64,000 nt of DNA from Alkalihalobacillus sp047302405. GTDB taxonomy: Bacteria > Bacillota > Bacilli > Bacillales > Bacillaceae_D. The DNA lies in NCBI RefSeq assembly GCF_047302405.1, contig NZ_CP154853.1, positions 868,001 to 932,000 of the forward strand, written 5' to 3'. Positions 43,120 through 52,047 of this stretch are shown here, one piece after another. The notes beneath the pieces are model-generated. The model made no database searches and was not told the DNA's origin. It saw nothing but the letters and a program-made list of their open reading frames with translations. Made by a program: the position numbers and the translations under genes. Positions within the stretch are counted from its first letter, which is position 1, and each line of letters opens with the position of its first letter.

Positions 43120-44489
43120 AGCAAAATGTTTTAACCGTCACAGAAGTCACACGATATATTAAGTCGTTAATGGAAGAAGATTTTCAATTGCAAAATTGTT
43201 GGTTACGAGGGGAAATTTCAAACTTTAAAAGACATAGTCGTGGCCATATGTATTTTACAATTAAGGATGAAAATACAAGGATGCAAGCAGTTATGTTTGC
43301 AGGAAATAATCGCTTTTTAGATTTTAATCCCGAAAATGGTATGAAAGTTATTGTTCAGGGAGAAATCAATGTGTATGAGCCATATGGTGCTTACCAAATG
43401 TATGTAAGGGAAATGCAGCCAGATGGTATTGGTAGTTTATATTTAGCCTATGAACAGCTTAAAGCGGATCTTGAAAAAGAAGGATTATTCTCTCAGGAAC
43501 GGAAAAAAGCTTTACCACAATTTCCAAAGAATATAGCGATCATTACGTCTCCTACTGGTGCTGCTATTAAGGATATGGCTTCTACATTAAAACGGAGATA
43601 TCCAATTGCCCATTTAGCTTTATTTCCAGTCCTTGTTCAAGGCGAACAGGCCCCAGCCTCGATTATTAATGCGATTGAACAGGCGAATTTGATTGGTCAA
43701 TTTGATGTCCTTTTATTAGGGCGTGGTGGTGGTTCGATTGAGGAATTATGGGCTTTTAATGATGAGTATGTTGCTAGAGCAATAGCTGATTCTAGTATCC
43801 CGATTATTTCTGCGGTTGGTCATGAGACTGATTTTACGATTAGTGATTTTGTCGCCGATTTACGTGCTCCGACCCCAACTGGAGCAGCGGAAATGGCTGT
43901 TCCCGATTTGAAGGACCTTTTTATTCATATTCATCAGTATAAACAAAGGCTAATGAGACAAATGAATGAAAGAGTGCAATTGGAACGAAGGCAACTTGAT
44001 AGGCATAATCGCTCCTATGCGTTTCGATATCCTGCCCAGCTGATTCGACAAAAGGAACAAGAATTAGATGGATTAATGGAACGGCAAAAACGAGCGATGG
44101 TGCAATTAGTGTCGGGTAAAAAAAATACGCTCAATCAGCTTCATAAAGAAGTAACGAGAAGTCATCCAAAAGCCCGAATTGAGCAAACGACAAATCAATT
44201 AAAAAGTTTAGATGATCGACTAAAGGCAAAAACGCATGAAACGATTCGCAGCAAACAACAAGGATTTCAATCATTAATCACGCAATTAAAACTTGTGAGT
44301 CCGCTACAGATTATGGAACGTGGCTATAGTCTTGTTTATAATAAAGATAACCAAATGATCAAGAAGACGACGCAAGTAACAAAAGGTGAGCACTTAAGCA
44401 TTCAGGTAACAGATGGTTTAGTTCATTGTCATGTTGTCGATACGATCCGAACAAGCGACCAATTGAATGATGTAGAGGGGGATAAATGA
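43113..44489 (+). CDS. xseA: Exodeoxyribonuclease VII large subunit
   Basis: A 458-residue XseA with an N-terminal OB fold (LTVTEVTRYIKSLMEEDFQLQNCWLRGEISN), a nuclease core (ITSPTGAAIKDMASTLKRRYP; VLLLGRGGGSIEELWAFNDEYVARAI; SAVGHETDFTI) and a C-terminal coiled-coil part that binds XseB. It degrades single-stranded DNA from both ends. It overlaps xseB. Confidence 0.95.
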   Translation: MLKQNVLTVTEVTRYIKSLMEEDFQLQNCWLRGEISNFKRHSRGHMYFTIKDENTRMQAVMFAGNNRFLDFNPENGMKVIVQGEINVYEPYGAYQMYVREMQPDGIGSLYLAYEQLKADLEKEGLFSQERKKALPQFPKNIAIITSPTGAAIKDMASTLKRRYPIAHLALFPVLVQGEQAPASIINAIEQANLIGQFDVLLLGRGGGSIEELWAFNDEYVARAIADSSIPIISAVGHETDFTISDFVADLRAPTPTGAAEMAVPDLKDLFIHIHQYKQRLMRQMNERVQLERRQLDRHNRSYAFRYPAQLIRQKEQELDGLMERQKRAMVQLVSGKKNTLNQLHKEVTRSHPKARIEQTTNQLKSLDDRLKAKTHETIRSKQQGFQSLITQLKLVSPLQIMERGYSLVYNKDNQMIKKTTQVTKGEHLSIQVTDGLVHCHVVDTIRTSDQLNDVEGDK

Positions 44490-44731
44490 TGAGTGATATA
44501 AAAAAAGAAGAAATTAGTTTTGAAGAAGCGATGAACGAGCTTGAAAATGTAGTGGAACAGCTTGAGCAAGGAGATGTCCCTCTGGATGAAGCGATCTCCA
44601 TGTTTCAAAAAGGAATGGAGTTATCCAAACAGTGTCATGATAAATTGGAGGAAGTCGAAAAGAAAATGGACCGTATTTTACACCCAGATGGTGAAATAGA
44701 AGAGGTTCAGTTAGTGGAGGATGAAGGGTGA
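44489..44731 (+). CDS. xseB: Exodeoxyribonuclease VII small subunit
   Basis: An 80-residue helical-hairpin protein (ISFEEAMNELENVVEQLEQGDVPLDEAISMFQKGMEL) that stacks along the XseA coiled coil. Of two adjacent ATGs (44486 and 44489) the second has better spacing from AGGGGG. Its stop overlaps the ispA start by four bases. Confidence 0.93.
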   Translation: MSDIKKEEISFEEAMNELENVVEQLEQGDVPLDEAISMFQKGMELSKQCHDKLEEVEKKMDRILHPDGEIEEVQLVEDEG

Positions 44732-45609
44732 ACGAACATCTTCAAGCATTTATAGAGGAAACGAAATTTGTGATCGATGAAAAATTGCCGCAGTCGATTC
44801 GTGCTTTAAATGCTCCCTCCTCCTTAAAGGATGCGATGATATATTCATTAGAAGCTGGTGGGAAACGAATCAGACCTTTGTTATTATTAGCGACATTAAA
44901 AGGCTTTGATAAGTCACTTGAGGCAGGTTATGAATTAGCTTGTGCGATTGAAATGATTCATACGTATTCCTTAATCCATGATGACTTACCAGCAATGGAT
45001 GATGATGATTTAAGAAGAGGAAAACCAACCAATCATAAAGTGTTTGGTGAAGCAACGGCGATTTTAGCTGGAGATGCTTTGTTAACTCATAGCTTTGAAC
45101 GAATTGCTTCTTCACAACTTGAACCGGAAAAGCTTGTCCGTTTAATTAGAGAGCTAGCGATTGCTGCTGGTCCGGTTGGGATGATTGGCGGGCAAGTAGC
45201 TGACATGGAAGGGGAAGAACGTGCGTTAACATTAGCTGAGCTTACTTATATTCATGACCATAAAACGGGCGATTTATTAACTTATTCTGTTGTAGCAGGT
45301 GCGATTATAGCTGATGCCAGTGAAGAAGATATTGAACATTTACGTCACTTTGCTCGCGAGTTAGGGTTATTATTTCAAATTAAGGATGATTTGCTTGACG
45401 TTGAAGGTGAGGAAGAGCTTATTGGGAAGCCATTAGGGAGCGATGTTGGGAATAATAAAAGCACCTATCCGAGCTTGCTTGGGTTGAATGAAACGAAAGA
45501 AATACTAAACGCCCATTATGATGTTGCACTTGAATCCTTACATAAAGTTTCAATGAATACGAATCTATTAGAATCATTAGCTGATTACATAAAGAATCGT
45601 AATCATTAA
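44728..45609 (+). CDS. ispA: Farnesyl diphosphate synthase
   Basis: A 293-residue all-helical prenyltransferase with the first aspartate-rich motif DDLPAMDDDDLRRGKP, the isopentenyl site GGKRIRPLLLL and the second motif QIKDDLLDVEG. It makes C15 prenyl diphosphate. GTG start. It is normally followed directly by dxs; here a block of repeats separates them by 1.1 kb. Confidence 0.94.
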   Translation: MNEHLQAFIEETKFVIDEKLPQSIRALNAPSSLKDAMIYSLEAGGKRIRPLLLLATLKGFDKSLEAGYELACAIEMIHTYSLIHDDLPAMDDDDLRRGKPTNHKVFGEATAILAGDALLTHSFERIASSQLEPEKLVRLIRELAIAAGPVGMIGGQVADMEGEERALTLAELTYIHDHKTGDLLTYSVVAGAIIADASEEDIEHLRHFARELGLLFQIKDDLLDVEGEEELIGKPLGSDVGNNKSTYPSLLGLNETKEILNAHYDVALESLHKVSMNTNLLESLADYIKNRNH

Positions 45610-45626
45610 GCTTCTACATTACGCTC

Positions 45627-45666
45627 AGTCTTAAAGAGGTTAATTTCCTTTTTAGGACTTTTTTTA
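45627..45666 (+). terminator. Weak terminator of the nusB-ispA operon
   Basis: AGTCTTAAA and TTTTTAGGACT form an imperfect stem followed by seven T residues. Confidence 0.5.
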
Positions 45667-45675
45667 TGTTAATTT

Positions 45676-46132
45676 TATCAAATAAGGTGCTTCGGCTGCC
45701 GCTGCAGAAATGATTGCTCCGCGTCCTGCGGGGGAGCACTGAGCCTCCTCGGCTAGGCCTGTGGGGTCTCAGCCCGGCTCCTAGATCCCGTGGGAGTCTC
45801 CGCATCATTTCTTCCGCTAGAGAAATAGGAAGGCCATGGCAACTTGTGATTTGCGGTTGTTGTATCAAAAGGGTTCTTCGGCTGCCGCTGCAGAAATGAT
45901 TGCTCCGCGTCCTGCGGGGGAGCGCTGAGCCTCCTCGGCTAGGCCTGCGGGGTCTCAGCCCGGCTCCTAGATCCCGCGGGAGTCTCCGCATCATTTCTTC
46001 CGCTAGAGAAGAGGAAAACCATAGCGACTTGTGATTTGCGGTTGTTGTATCAAAAGGGTATTTCGGCCATCGTTGCAGAAATGATCTCTCCGTGTCCTGC
46101 GGGGTCTCACAGGTCACTGAAAAAGGTCTCAT
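45676..46132. repeat. GC-rich repeat, three ~186-bp tandem units, third truncated
   Basis: Units start at TATCAAA at 45676, 45863 and 46048 (steps 187 and 185). The first two are nearly identical over full length: CTTCGGCTGCCGCTGCAGAA, CTCCTCGGCTAGGCCTG, GGGGTCTCAGCCCGGCTCC, GGGAGTCTCCGCATCATTTC. The third stops after about 80 bp (TCCTGCGGGGTCTCAC). Blocks GAGCCTCCTC, GGGGTCTC and GGAGTCTCCG are shared with family A, so all belong to one superfamily. Confidence 0.93.
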
Positions 46133-46134
46133 TT

Positions 46135-46350
46135 TAACTTTAAACTTAGGAAGAATCTCAAACCATTAGATTATTCACTAGATACTCCATTATAGCTTTA
46201 GCTGTTTTTTCTTAGACCAAAACGGAGCGAGCGAAATGCCCGGAGACTCCTGCGGGACTAGTGAAGGATGGGAGACCCCGCAGCGCTTAGCGAGGAGACC
46301 TCCGATTCACCCGCGGAACGCGTAGGCTATGAATCTGGTGGAGGAAGCGA
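46135..46350 (+). repeat. GC-rich dispersed repeat, family A copy 2
   Basis: Matches the reverse complement of 23466-23735. The AT-rich lead-in (AGGAAGAATCTCAAACCATTA, TATAGCTTTAGCT) comes first. The GC-rich core follows: CCAAAACGGAGCGAGCG, GCCCGGAGACTCCTGCGGG, GGAGACCCCGCAG, TTCACCCGCGGAACGCGTAG. It directly follows the truncated third unit of the preceding array. Confidence 0.92.
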
Positions 46351-46385
46351 AATTATATACACCTTTGCCTTATTTATGTTAACGT

Positions 46386-46414
46386 TTGAGCAAAAAAAGA
46401 CCACATGGTATAAT
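46386..46414 (+). promoter_or_regulatory. Sigma-A promoter between the repeats and dxs
   Basis: TTGAGC and TATAAT are separated by 17 bases, with TGG directly before the -10. It lies 36 bases after the repeat and about 360 bases before dxs. Confidence 0.75.
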
Positions 46415-46420
46415 ATTAAA

Positions 46421-46777
46421 CAGCTTTTATAAGCGAATGAGTCATTCATTGAAAACAGTGGATAGATGCTAGAGATACATAAAAATCTTGGTGCTCTGAG
46501 CATAGTATTGAAGAAGAATGGACTGTACGAAACTGTTTCATATTATAGTGAACCGTTTTACATAATGATCCTTATATTGACTTTTGAAAATCTTCTCTAA
46601 TTTAGGTAAAAGGTTTTCATCTCTGTTTTTTCTGATACAATGAGGGGAAAGAATGAATTACGGTATGTATTTTAACTTTTTCTAAACAGACATAAGACGA
46701 CTAAATGGCCAGCATGAAATCAGCAATTGGCCCATATAAAAGTAAGATAAACTGACTCGAAAGTGAGTGTTTTGAAA
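46421..46777 (+). other. Long dxs leader
   Basis: About 360 bases between the promoter and dxs. A second weak promoter (TACAAT near 46639) may exist, followed by a ten-codon frame (ATG at 46654, MNYGMYFNFF, after GAGGGG). No known riboswitch or terminator was recognised. Confidence 0.35.
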
Positions 46778-48667
46778 ATGAAGCTAGAAAATATTAAAGA
46801 TCCTAGTTTGATAAAAGGCTACAGCAAAGCACAATTAGAGGAATTAGCTCAAGACATTCGTCATTTTCTAATTGAAAAACTATCCGTTACAGGCGGACAT
46901 TTAGGACCGAACCTTGGGGTTGTTGAACTGACATTAGTTCTTCATCATTTGTTTGAAAGCCCTAAGGATAAGTTTATTTGGGATGTAGGACATCAAGCAT
47001 ATGTCCACAAAATTTTAACAGGACGAGCAGACCAATTTGATAAGCTCAGACAATATCAAGGTTTATGTGGATTTCCAAAACGAAATGAAAGTGAACACGA
47101 TGTTTGGGAGACCGGTCATAGCTCTACTTCTTTATCTGCAGCTATGGGGATGGCCACTGCAAGAGATTTAAAGGGAGAAGACAATAGTGTTGTGGCGATT
47201 ATTGGAGATGGAGCTCTAACAGGTGGCATGGCTTTAGAAGCGTTAAACCATATTGGACATGAACAAAAGGATTTAATCGTTGTCTTAAATGACAATGAAA
47301 TGTCGATTGCTCCTAATGTCGGTGCCCTTCACAATGTATTAGGGAAATTGAGAACCGCTGGTAAATATCATAAAGCTAAAGAAGAACTTGAAATGCTGAT
47401 CAAGAAAATCCCAGCATTTGGTGGTAAGCTTGCTGCAACGGCTGAACGTGTGAAAGATAGTTTGAAATATTTACTTGTTTCAGGTGTCTTTTTTGAAGAA
47501 ATGGGCTTTACGTATTTAGGACCAGTTGATGGTCATGACCTAGATGATTTAATGGAAAACATGAAATATGCGAAGAAAACTAAAGGTCCAGTTCTAATTC
47601 ACGTGCTCACCAAAAAAGGGAAAGGGTATGAACCAGCAGAAAATGATGCCCTTGGAACTTGGCATGGATTAGGACCATACAAAATTGAATCCGGTGAAGT
47701 TGTGAAAAACCCTGGGCCACCTAGTTATAGCGGTGTATTTGCAGAAACACTAAAAAAGATTGCTCGTGAAGATGAGCGAGTGGTTGCCATTACAGCCGCA
47801 ATGCCGGGTGGAACAAAATTAGATGTTTTTGCAAAGGAATTCCCTGAAAGAATGTTTGATGTAGGGATTGCTGAGCAACATGCAACAACGATGGCTGGTG
47901 GTCTCGCCACACAAGGGTTAAAGCCTGTTTTTGCTGTGTACTCTACTTTCTTACAACGAGGCTACGACCAAATTGTTCATGATATTTGTCGACAAAATTT
48001 AAATGTCTTATTTGCGATAGACCGTGCCGGATTAGTTGGGGCTGATGGAGAAACACATCAGGGCGTTTTTGATATTGCTTATTTGCGTCATTTACCAAAT
48101 ATGACGATTTTAATGCCAAAAGATGAAAATGAACTACAACATATGATTTATACAGCGGTCCAATATAATGATGGTCCAATTGCGGTTCGTTATCCGCGTG
48201 GAAATGGTTATGGAATTAAGATGGATCAACAATTAAAAACAGTTGAAATTGGAAAATGGGAAGTTTTAAAAGAGGGCAAGGATGCCTGTATTTTAAGCTT
48301 TGGCACAATGCTTCCAGTGGCGGAAGAGGCGAGCCAATACCTTGAATCACAAGGTATTCATGTTACCTTAGTAAATGCAAACTCAGCTAAGCCTTTAGAC
48401 GAGAAGTTGTTATCTCAGATAGCTGAGCAAAACATTCCTATTTTAACTTTAGAAGAAGCGGCCCTTCAAGGTGGATTCGGTAGTGCGGTATTAGAATTTT
48501 ATAATGAAGCAGGCTATCGCGATTTAACCATTAAACGAATGGGAATTCCGGATTACTTTATTGAGCATGGTAGTGTTTCTCAGTTACTTGAAGAAATTGG
48601 CTTAACAGCAAATCAAGTATCTGAGCAGATCATCGCAATGGTTCCGAGACAAAGACAAAGGGCGTAA
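46778..48667 (+). CDS. dxs: 1-deoxy-D-xylulose-5-phosphate synthase
   Basis: A thiamin-dependent enzyme of about 629 residues that condenses pyruvate and glyceraldehyde 3-phosphate in the first MEP-pathway step. Marks are SVTGGHLGPNLGVVEL, WDVGHQAYVHKILTGR, the TPP motif IGDGALTGGMALEALNHIG with NDNEMSIAPN, and DVGIAEQHATTMA. Possible starts are GTG 46763, TTG 46772 and ATG 46778; the last aligns with the B. subtilis N terminus. It precedes yqxC by a few bases. Confidence 0.94.
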   Translation: MKLENIKDPSLIKGYSKAQLEELAQDIRHFLIEKLSVTGGHLGPNLGVVELTLVLHHLFESPKDKFIWDVGHQAYVHKILTGRADQFDKLRQYQGLCGFPKRNESEHDVWETGHSSTSLSAAMGMATARDLKGEDNSVVAIIGDGALTGGMALEALNHIGHEQKDLIVVLNDNEMSIAPNVGALHNVLGKLRTAGKYHKAKEELEMLIKKIPAFGGKLAATAERVKDSLKYLLVSGVFFEEMGFTYLGPVDGHDLDDLMENMKYAKKTKGPVLIHVLTKKGKGYEPAENDALGTWHGLGPYKIESGEVVKNPGPPSYSGVFAETLKKIAREDERVVAITAAMPGGTKLDVFAKEFPERMFDVGIAEQHATTMAGGLATQGLKPVFAVYSTFLQRGYDQIVHDICRQNLNVLFAIDRAGLVGADGETHQGVFDIAYLRHLPNMTILMPKDENELQHMIYTAVQYNDGPIAVRYPRGNGYGIKMDQQLKTVEIGKWEVLKEGKDACILSFGTMLPVAEEASQYLESQGIHVTLVNANSAKPLDEKLLSQIAEQNIPILTLEEAALQGGFGSAVLEFYNEAGYRDLTIKRMGIPDYFIEHGSVSQLLEEIGLTANQVSEQIIAMVPRQRQRA

Positions 48668-48672
48668 CAAGA

Positions 48673-49491
48673 ATGGCAAAAAAAGAACGAGTAGATGTAT
48701 TGCTTGTTGAACAAGGTCTTTTTGACACGAGAGAAAAAGCAAAAAGAGCGATTATGGCAGGCTTAGTCTATTTAGAAACCGAGCGTATTGATAAGCCAGG
48801 AGTAAAAATGGACAACGATGTCCACTTTACGGTGAAAGGGAATGTTTTACCGTATGTAAGTCGAGGTGGACTAAAGTTAGAAAAAGCGATTACGTTATAC
48901 AATCTTGATTTATCAAATAAAACCGTTCTCGATATCGGTGCGTCAACAGGAGGATTTACCGATTGTTCCTTACAAAATGGAGCAAAGATTGTTTACGCCC
49001 TCGATGTTGGCTACAATCAGCTAGCTTGGAAGTTAAGACAAGATGATAGAGTCGTTGTAATGGAAAGAACTAATTTTCGTTATGTAACAGCTGAAGATCT
49101 TCATGAAGGCTTACCGGATTTTGCGTCGATCGATGTCTCGTTTATTTCCTTAAAACTTATTCTACCTGTTTTAAAGACACTTATTAAGCCTGGTGGAGAA
49201 GTGATTGCGTTAGTGAAACCACAATTTGAAGCAGGACGAGAACAAGTAGGCAAAAAAGGGATTATAAAAGATGCTACTGTACACAGCGAAGTTTTAACAA
49301 GTATGTGCCAGTTTGTTTTAGCAGAAGGATATGGGATTAAAGGGATTAGCTATTCTCCGATAACGGGTGGAGAAGGGAATATTGAATTTCTTTTATATTT
49401 AACGTATCCAAATGAAGCATTGGATGAGTTGGATTATCACAGCACGATTGTTGAAGTAGTGACAGCTGCTCATACCGATTTAAAAAAATAA
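48673..49491 (+). CDS. yqxC: TlyA-family rRNA 2'-O-methyltransferase (YqxC)
   Basis: A 272-residue protein with an N-terminal S4 RNA-binding domain (KERVDVLLVEQGLFDTREKAKRAIMAGLVYLETERIDKPG) and an FtsJ-like SAM methyltransferase domain (LDIGASTGGFTDCSLQNGAK). The family is often labelled hemolysin A; TlyA methylates 16S and 23S rRNA, which is the better role. It starts five bases after dxs. Confidence 0.92.
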   Translation: MAKKERVDVLLVEQGLFDTREKAKRAIMAGLVYLETERIDKPGVKMDNDVHFTVKGNVLPYVSRGGLKLEKAITLYNLDLSNKTVLDIGASTGGFTDCSLQNGAKIVYALDVGYNQLAWKLRQDDRVVVMERTNFRYVTAEDLHEGLPDFASIDVSFISLKLILPVLKTLIKPGGEVIALVKPQFEAGREQVGKKGIIKDATVHSEVLTSMCQFVLAEGYGIKGISYSPITGGEGNIEFLLYLTYPNEALDELDYHSTIVEVVTAAHTDLKK

Positions 49492-49768
49492 ACGTCTGAG
49501 GAAGGGAGAGCGTATGCTTGACCTTTCTCTTTTTTAATGAGGAAGTTTGATTCGTATTGAAATTAGGACAACGTGGATTTTCTATAACTAATTAGCCATT
49601 TTAGCCTTTTATAGGAACTAAAAATCACTAAAAACTCTCCCGAAATTAGGAAAAAACTAATTGACTTTTAGTATATTTATGCAGGAAATTTGTGAAAAGG
49701 TTGTCAATATCATTCGAAATGTGGATAATGAAAGCAGAAACTATATCTGAGAAATAGGTGATTCAGGT

Positions 49769-50218
49769 TTGAATAAAGGACAACGTCATATCAAAATTAG
49801 GGATTTAATTACAAATAATGAGATTGAAACACAGGACGAATTAGTCGAGAGATTAAAGTCTGAAGGGTATAATGTCACACAAGCGACTGTTTCAAGAGAC
49901 ATTAAAGAATTACATCTGGTCAAAGTGCCGATGATCGATGGTCGTTATAAATATAGTTTACCGGCGGATCAGCGCTTTAACCCTTTACAAAAGCTTAAAC
50001 GTGCGTTAATGGACAGTTTTGTTAACATTGATCGAACAGAAAATTTAATTGTGATGAAGACATTACCTGGTAATGCAAATTCGATTGCCATCTTAATCGA
50101 TAATTTAGATTGGCCAGAAGTGATGGGGACGATTTGTGGTGATGACACGATCTTGATTATTTGTAAAAATAAAGAAGATGGACCGCGTATTATGGAGAAA
50201 TTTTTAGATATGCTTTAA
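49769..50218 (+). CDS. argR: Arginine repressor ArgR/AhrC
   Basis: A 149-residue regulator with an N-terminal winged helix (HIKIRDLITNNEIETQDELVERLKSEGYNVTQATVSRDIKELHLVKVP) and a C-terminal arginine-binding trimer domain (GTICGDDTILIIC). It represses arginine synthesis and activates catabolism. TTG start. In the usual place before recN, where AhrC is found in B. subtilis. Confidence 0.95.
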   Translation: MNKGQRHIKIRDLITNNEIETQDELVERLKSEGYNVTQATVSRDIKELHLVKVPMIDGRYKYSLPADQRFNPLQKLKRALMDSFVNIDRTENLIVMKTLPGNANSIAILIDNLDWPEVMGTICGDDTILIICKNKEDGPRIMEKFLDML

Positions 50219-50231
50219 GGTGGGGAATGTG

Positions 50232-51932
50232 ATGCTTGAAGAATTAACGATTAAAAACTTTGCGATAATTGACGAGATAACGATTCCGTTTGAAAAAGGC
50301 TTAACGGTTTTAACAGGTGAAACAGGGGCTGGAAAATCAATTATTATTGATGCAATAGGATTATTATTAGGTGGAAGAGGCTCTGTTGAATTTGTTCGAT
50401 ACGGTGAAAAAAGAGCGGAAATTGAAGGGCTGTTTATTGTCGAAAAAAAACACCCAGTTATTAAAAAAGCAAATGAGCTCGGAATTGAAGTCGAAGAACA
50501 AATGTTCATTCTAAGGCGGGATTTAACCCATCATGGCAAGAGTATTTGTCGAATCAATGGAAAACTTGTGACTTTAGGAATATTACGGGAGATTGGTCAA
50601 ACGCTTGTTGATATTCATGGTCAACATGAGCATCAAGCGTTAATGCAAGCAGAACATCATCTTGCTATGGTTGATTATTTTGCTAAAACCGATACAGCAG
50701 AATATCAGAGCGTCTATCGGGAAGCGATGACTCTACAGAAAAAGCTAAATGAATTTACTCATAATGAGCAGGAAATGGCCCAAAAAATTGATTTATATCA
50801 GTATCAATTAAAAGAAATTGAAAGTGCGAAACTAATGCCTGATGAAGACAATCAATTATTTGCCGAGCGACATAAATTAGCCAATAGTGAAAAATTGTTT
50901 AGCCTCTTACAGGACAGCTATCAAAGTTTATATGGAGAAGGAAAAGGGTTAGATTTTGTTTCGAATACTTTGTCTAATTTAGAGATGGCCGCTACGATTG
51001 ATAAAGATCTACAAAGCATCTTTGAACAAATTTCTAATAGCTTTTATCTTTTAGAAGAGGCGACTTTTAGTTTGCGTGACCATGTTGAAGGGGTTGATTT
51101 TGATCCAGAACGACTTACCTTTATTGAGACAAGGCTAAATGAAATTCAGCAATTAAAAAGGAAGTATGGGCAAACGGTTGAGGAAATTTTAGAATATTCG
51201 GCTCGGATTGAAGAAGAGCTTGATTCGATTTTACATAAAGATGATCAGATCGATGATATCAAATGTAAATTAGATACGCTCTGGTTGGATGTTAAAGTAG
51301 AAGCAGAGGCGATATCGGAACTACGAAAACAGGCTTCTACCGACTTAGTAAAGGCTATTCACGAGCAATTGCAACAGCTTTATATGCAAAAAACGCAATT
51401 TGAAGTTCGTATTGAAGAAAGGCAGAGTCAGAATTTCTCACAAAAATTTCAAAAAGATGGAATGGACCAAGTTGAGTTTTTTATTTCGACTAACCAAGGC
51501 GAACCAATGAAACCATTAGCAAAAGTAGCATCTGGTGGGGAAATTTCGCGAATTATGCTTGCGATTAAAACGATCTTTTCTTCTCATCAAGGGTTAACAT
51601 CTGTTATTTTTGATGAAGTGGACACGGGAGTTAGTGGCAGGGTTGCTCAAGCTATTGCCGAAAAAATTTACGGGATTTCGGTTGGTTCTCAAGTTTTGTG
51701 TATTACTCATTTGCCTCAAGTGGCGGCAATGGCTGATACTCATTTGTATATTTCAAAACACGAAGCCAAAAATCGGGTGCATACAAAAGTCGAGAGTCTT
51801 TCAGCAAATGAAAAAACAAATGAAATCGCTCGAATGATTTCAGGAGTCGAAGTAACCGATTTAACGAAAAAACATGCCGAGGAATTATTGGAACTTGCAG
51901 GAAAGCACAAAGTAGCTAATATGAAAAGCTAA
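50232..51932 (+). CDS. recN: DNA repair protein RecN
   Basis: A 566-residue SMC-like ATPase with Walker A GETGAGKSIIIDAIGLLLGGRG, a central coiled coil of about 200 residues, the signature VASGGEISRIMLAIKT and Walker B SVIFDEVDTGVSGRVA. It acts early at double-strand breaks. ATG at 50232 is chosen because AAGGTGGGG precedes it by six bases. Confidence 0.95.
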   Translation: MLEELTIKNFAIIDEITIPFEKGLTVLTGETGAGKSIIIDAIGLLLGGRGSVEFVRYGEKRAEIEGLFIVEKKHPVIKKANELGIEVEEQMFILRRDLTHHGKSICRINGKLVTLGILREIGQTLVDIHGQHEHQALMQAEHHLAMVDYFAKTDTAEYQSVYREAMTLQKKLNEFTHNEQEMAQKIDLYQYQLKEIESAKLMPDEDNQLFAERHKLANSEKLFSLLQDSYQSLYGEGKGLDFVSNTLSNLEMAATIDKDLQSIFEQISNSFYLLEEATFSLRDHVEGVDFDPERLTFIETRLNEIQQLKRKYGQTVEEILEYSARIEEELDSILHKDDQIDDIKCKLDTLWLDVKVEAEAISELRKQASTDLVKAIHEQLQQLYMQKTQFEVRIEERQSQNFSQKFQKDGMDQVEFFISTNQGEPMKPLAKVASGGEISRIMLAIKTIFSSHQGLTSVIFDEVDTGVSGRVAQAIAEKIYGISVGSQVLCITHLPQVAAMADTHLYISKHEAKNRVHTKVESLSANEKTNEIARMISGVEVTDLTKKHAEELLELAGKHKVANMKS

Positions 51933-51954
51933 CCAAAATAGGTTAGCTTTTTTC
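51926..51954 (+). terminator. Terminator overlapping the recN stop
   Basis: AAGCTAACC pairs with GGTTAGCTT; the left arm contains the recN stop codon. Confidence 0.85.
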
Positions 51955-52047
51955 TATTGGATTAGGTTATAAATGTTCGCTTCCAAGGCAACATTAGTAA
52001 TACAGCCATCATGGAGGTGTGGGCTAGGAGCTAGGAGAGTGAAGTGA

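Noticed and set aside
45614..46132. 172-codon minus-strand frame rich in arginine
   Set aside because: It spans the GC-rich 186-bp repeats and has the composition of translated repeat DNA, with no ribosome binding site.
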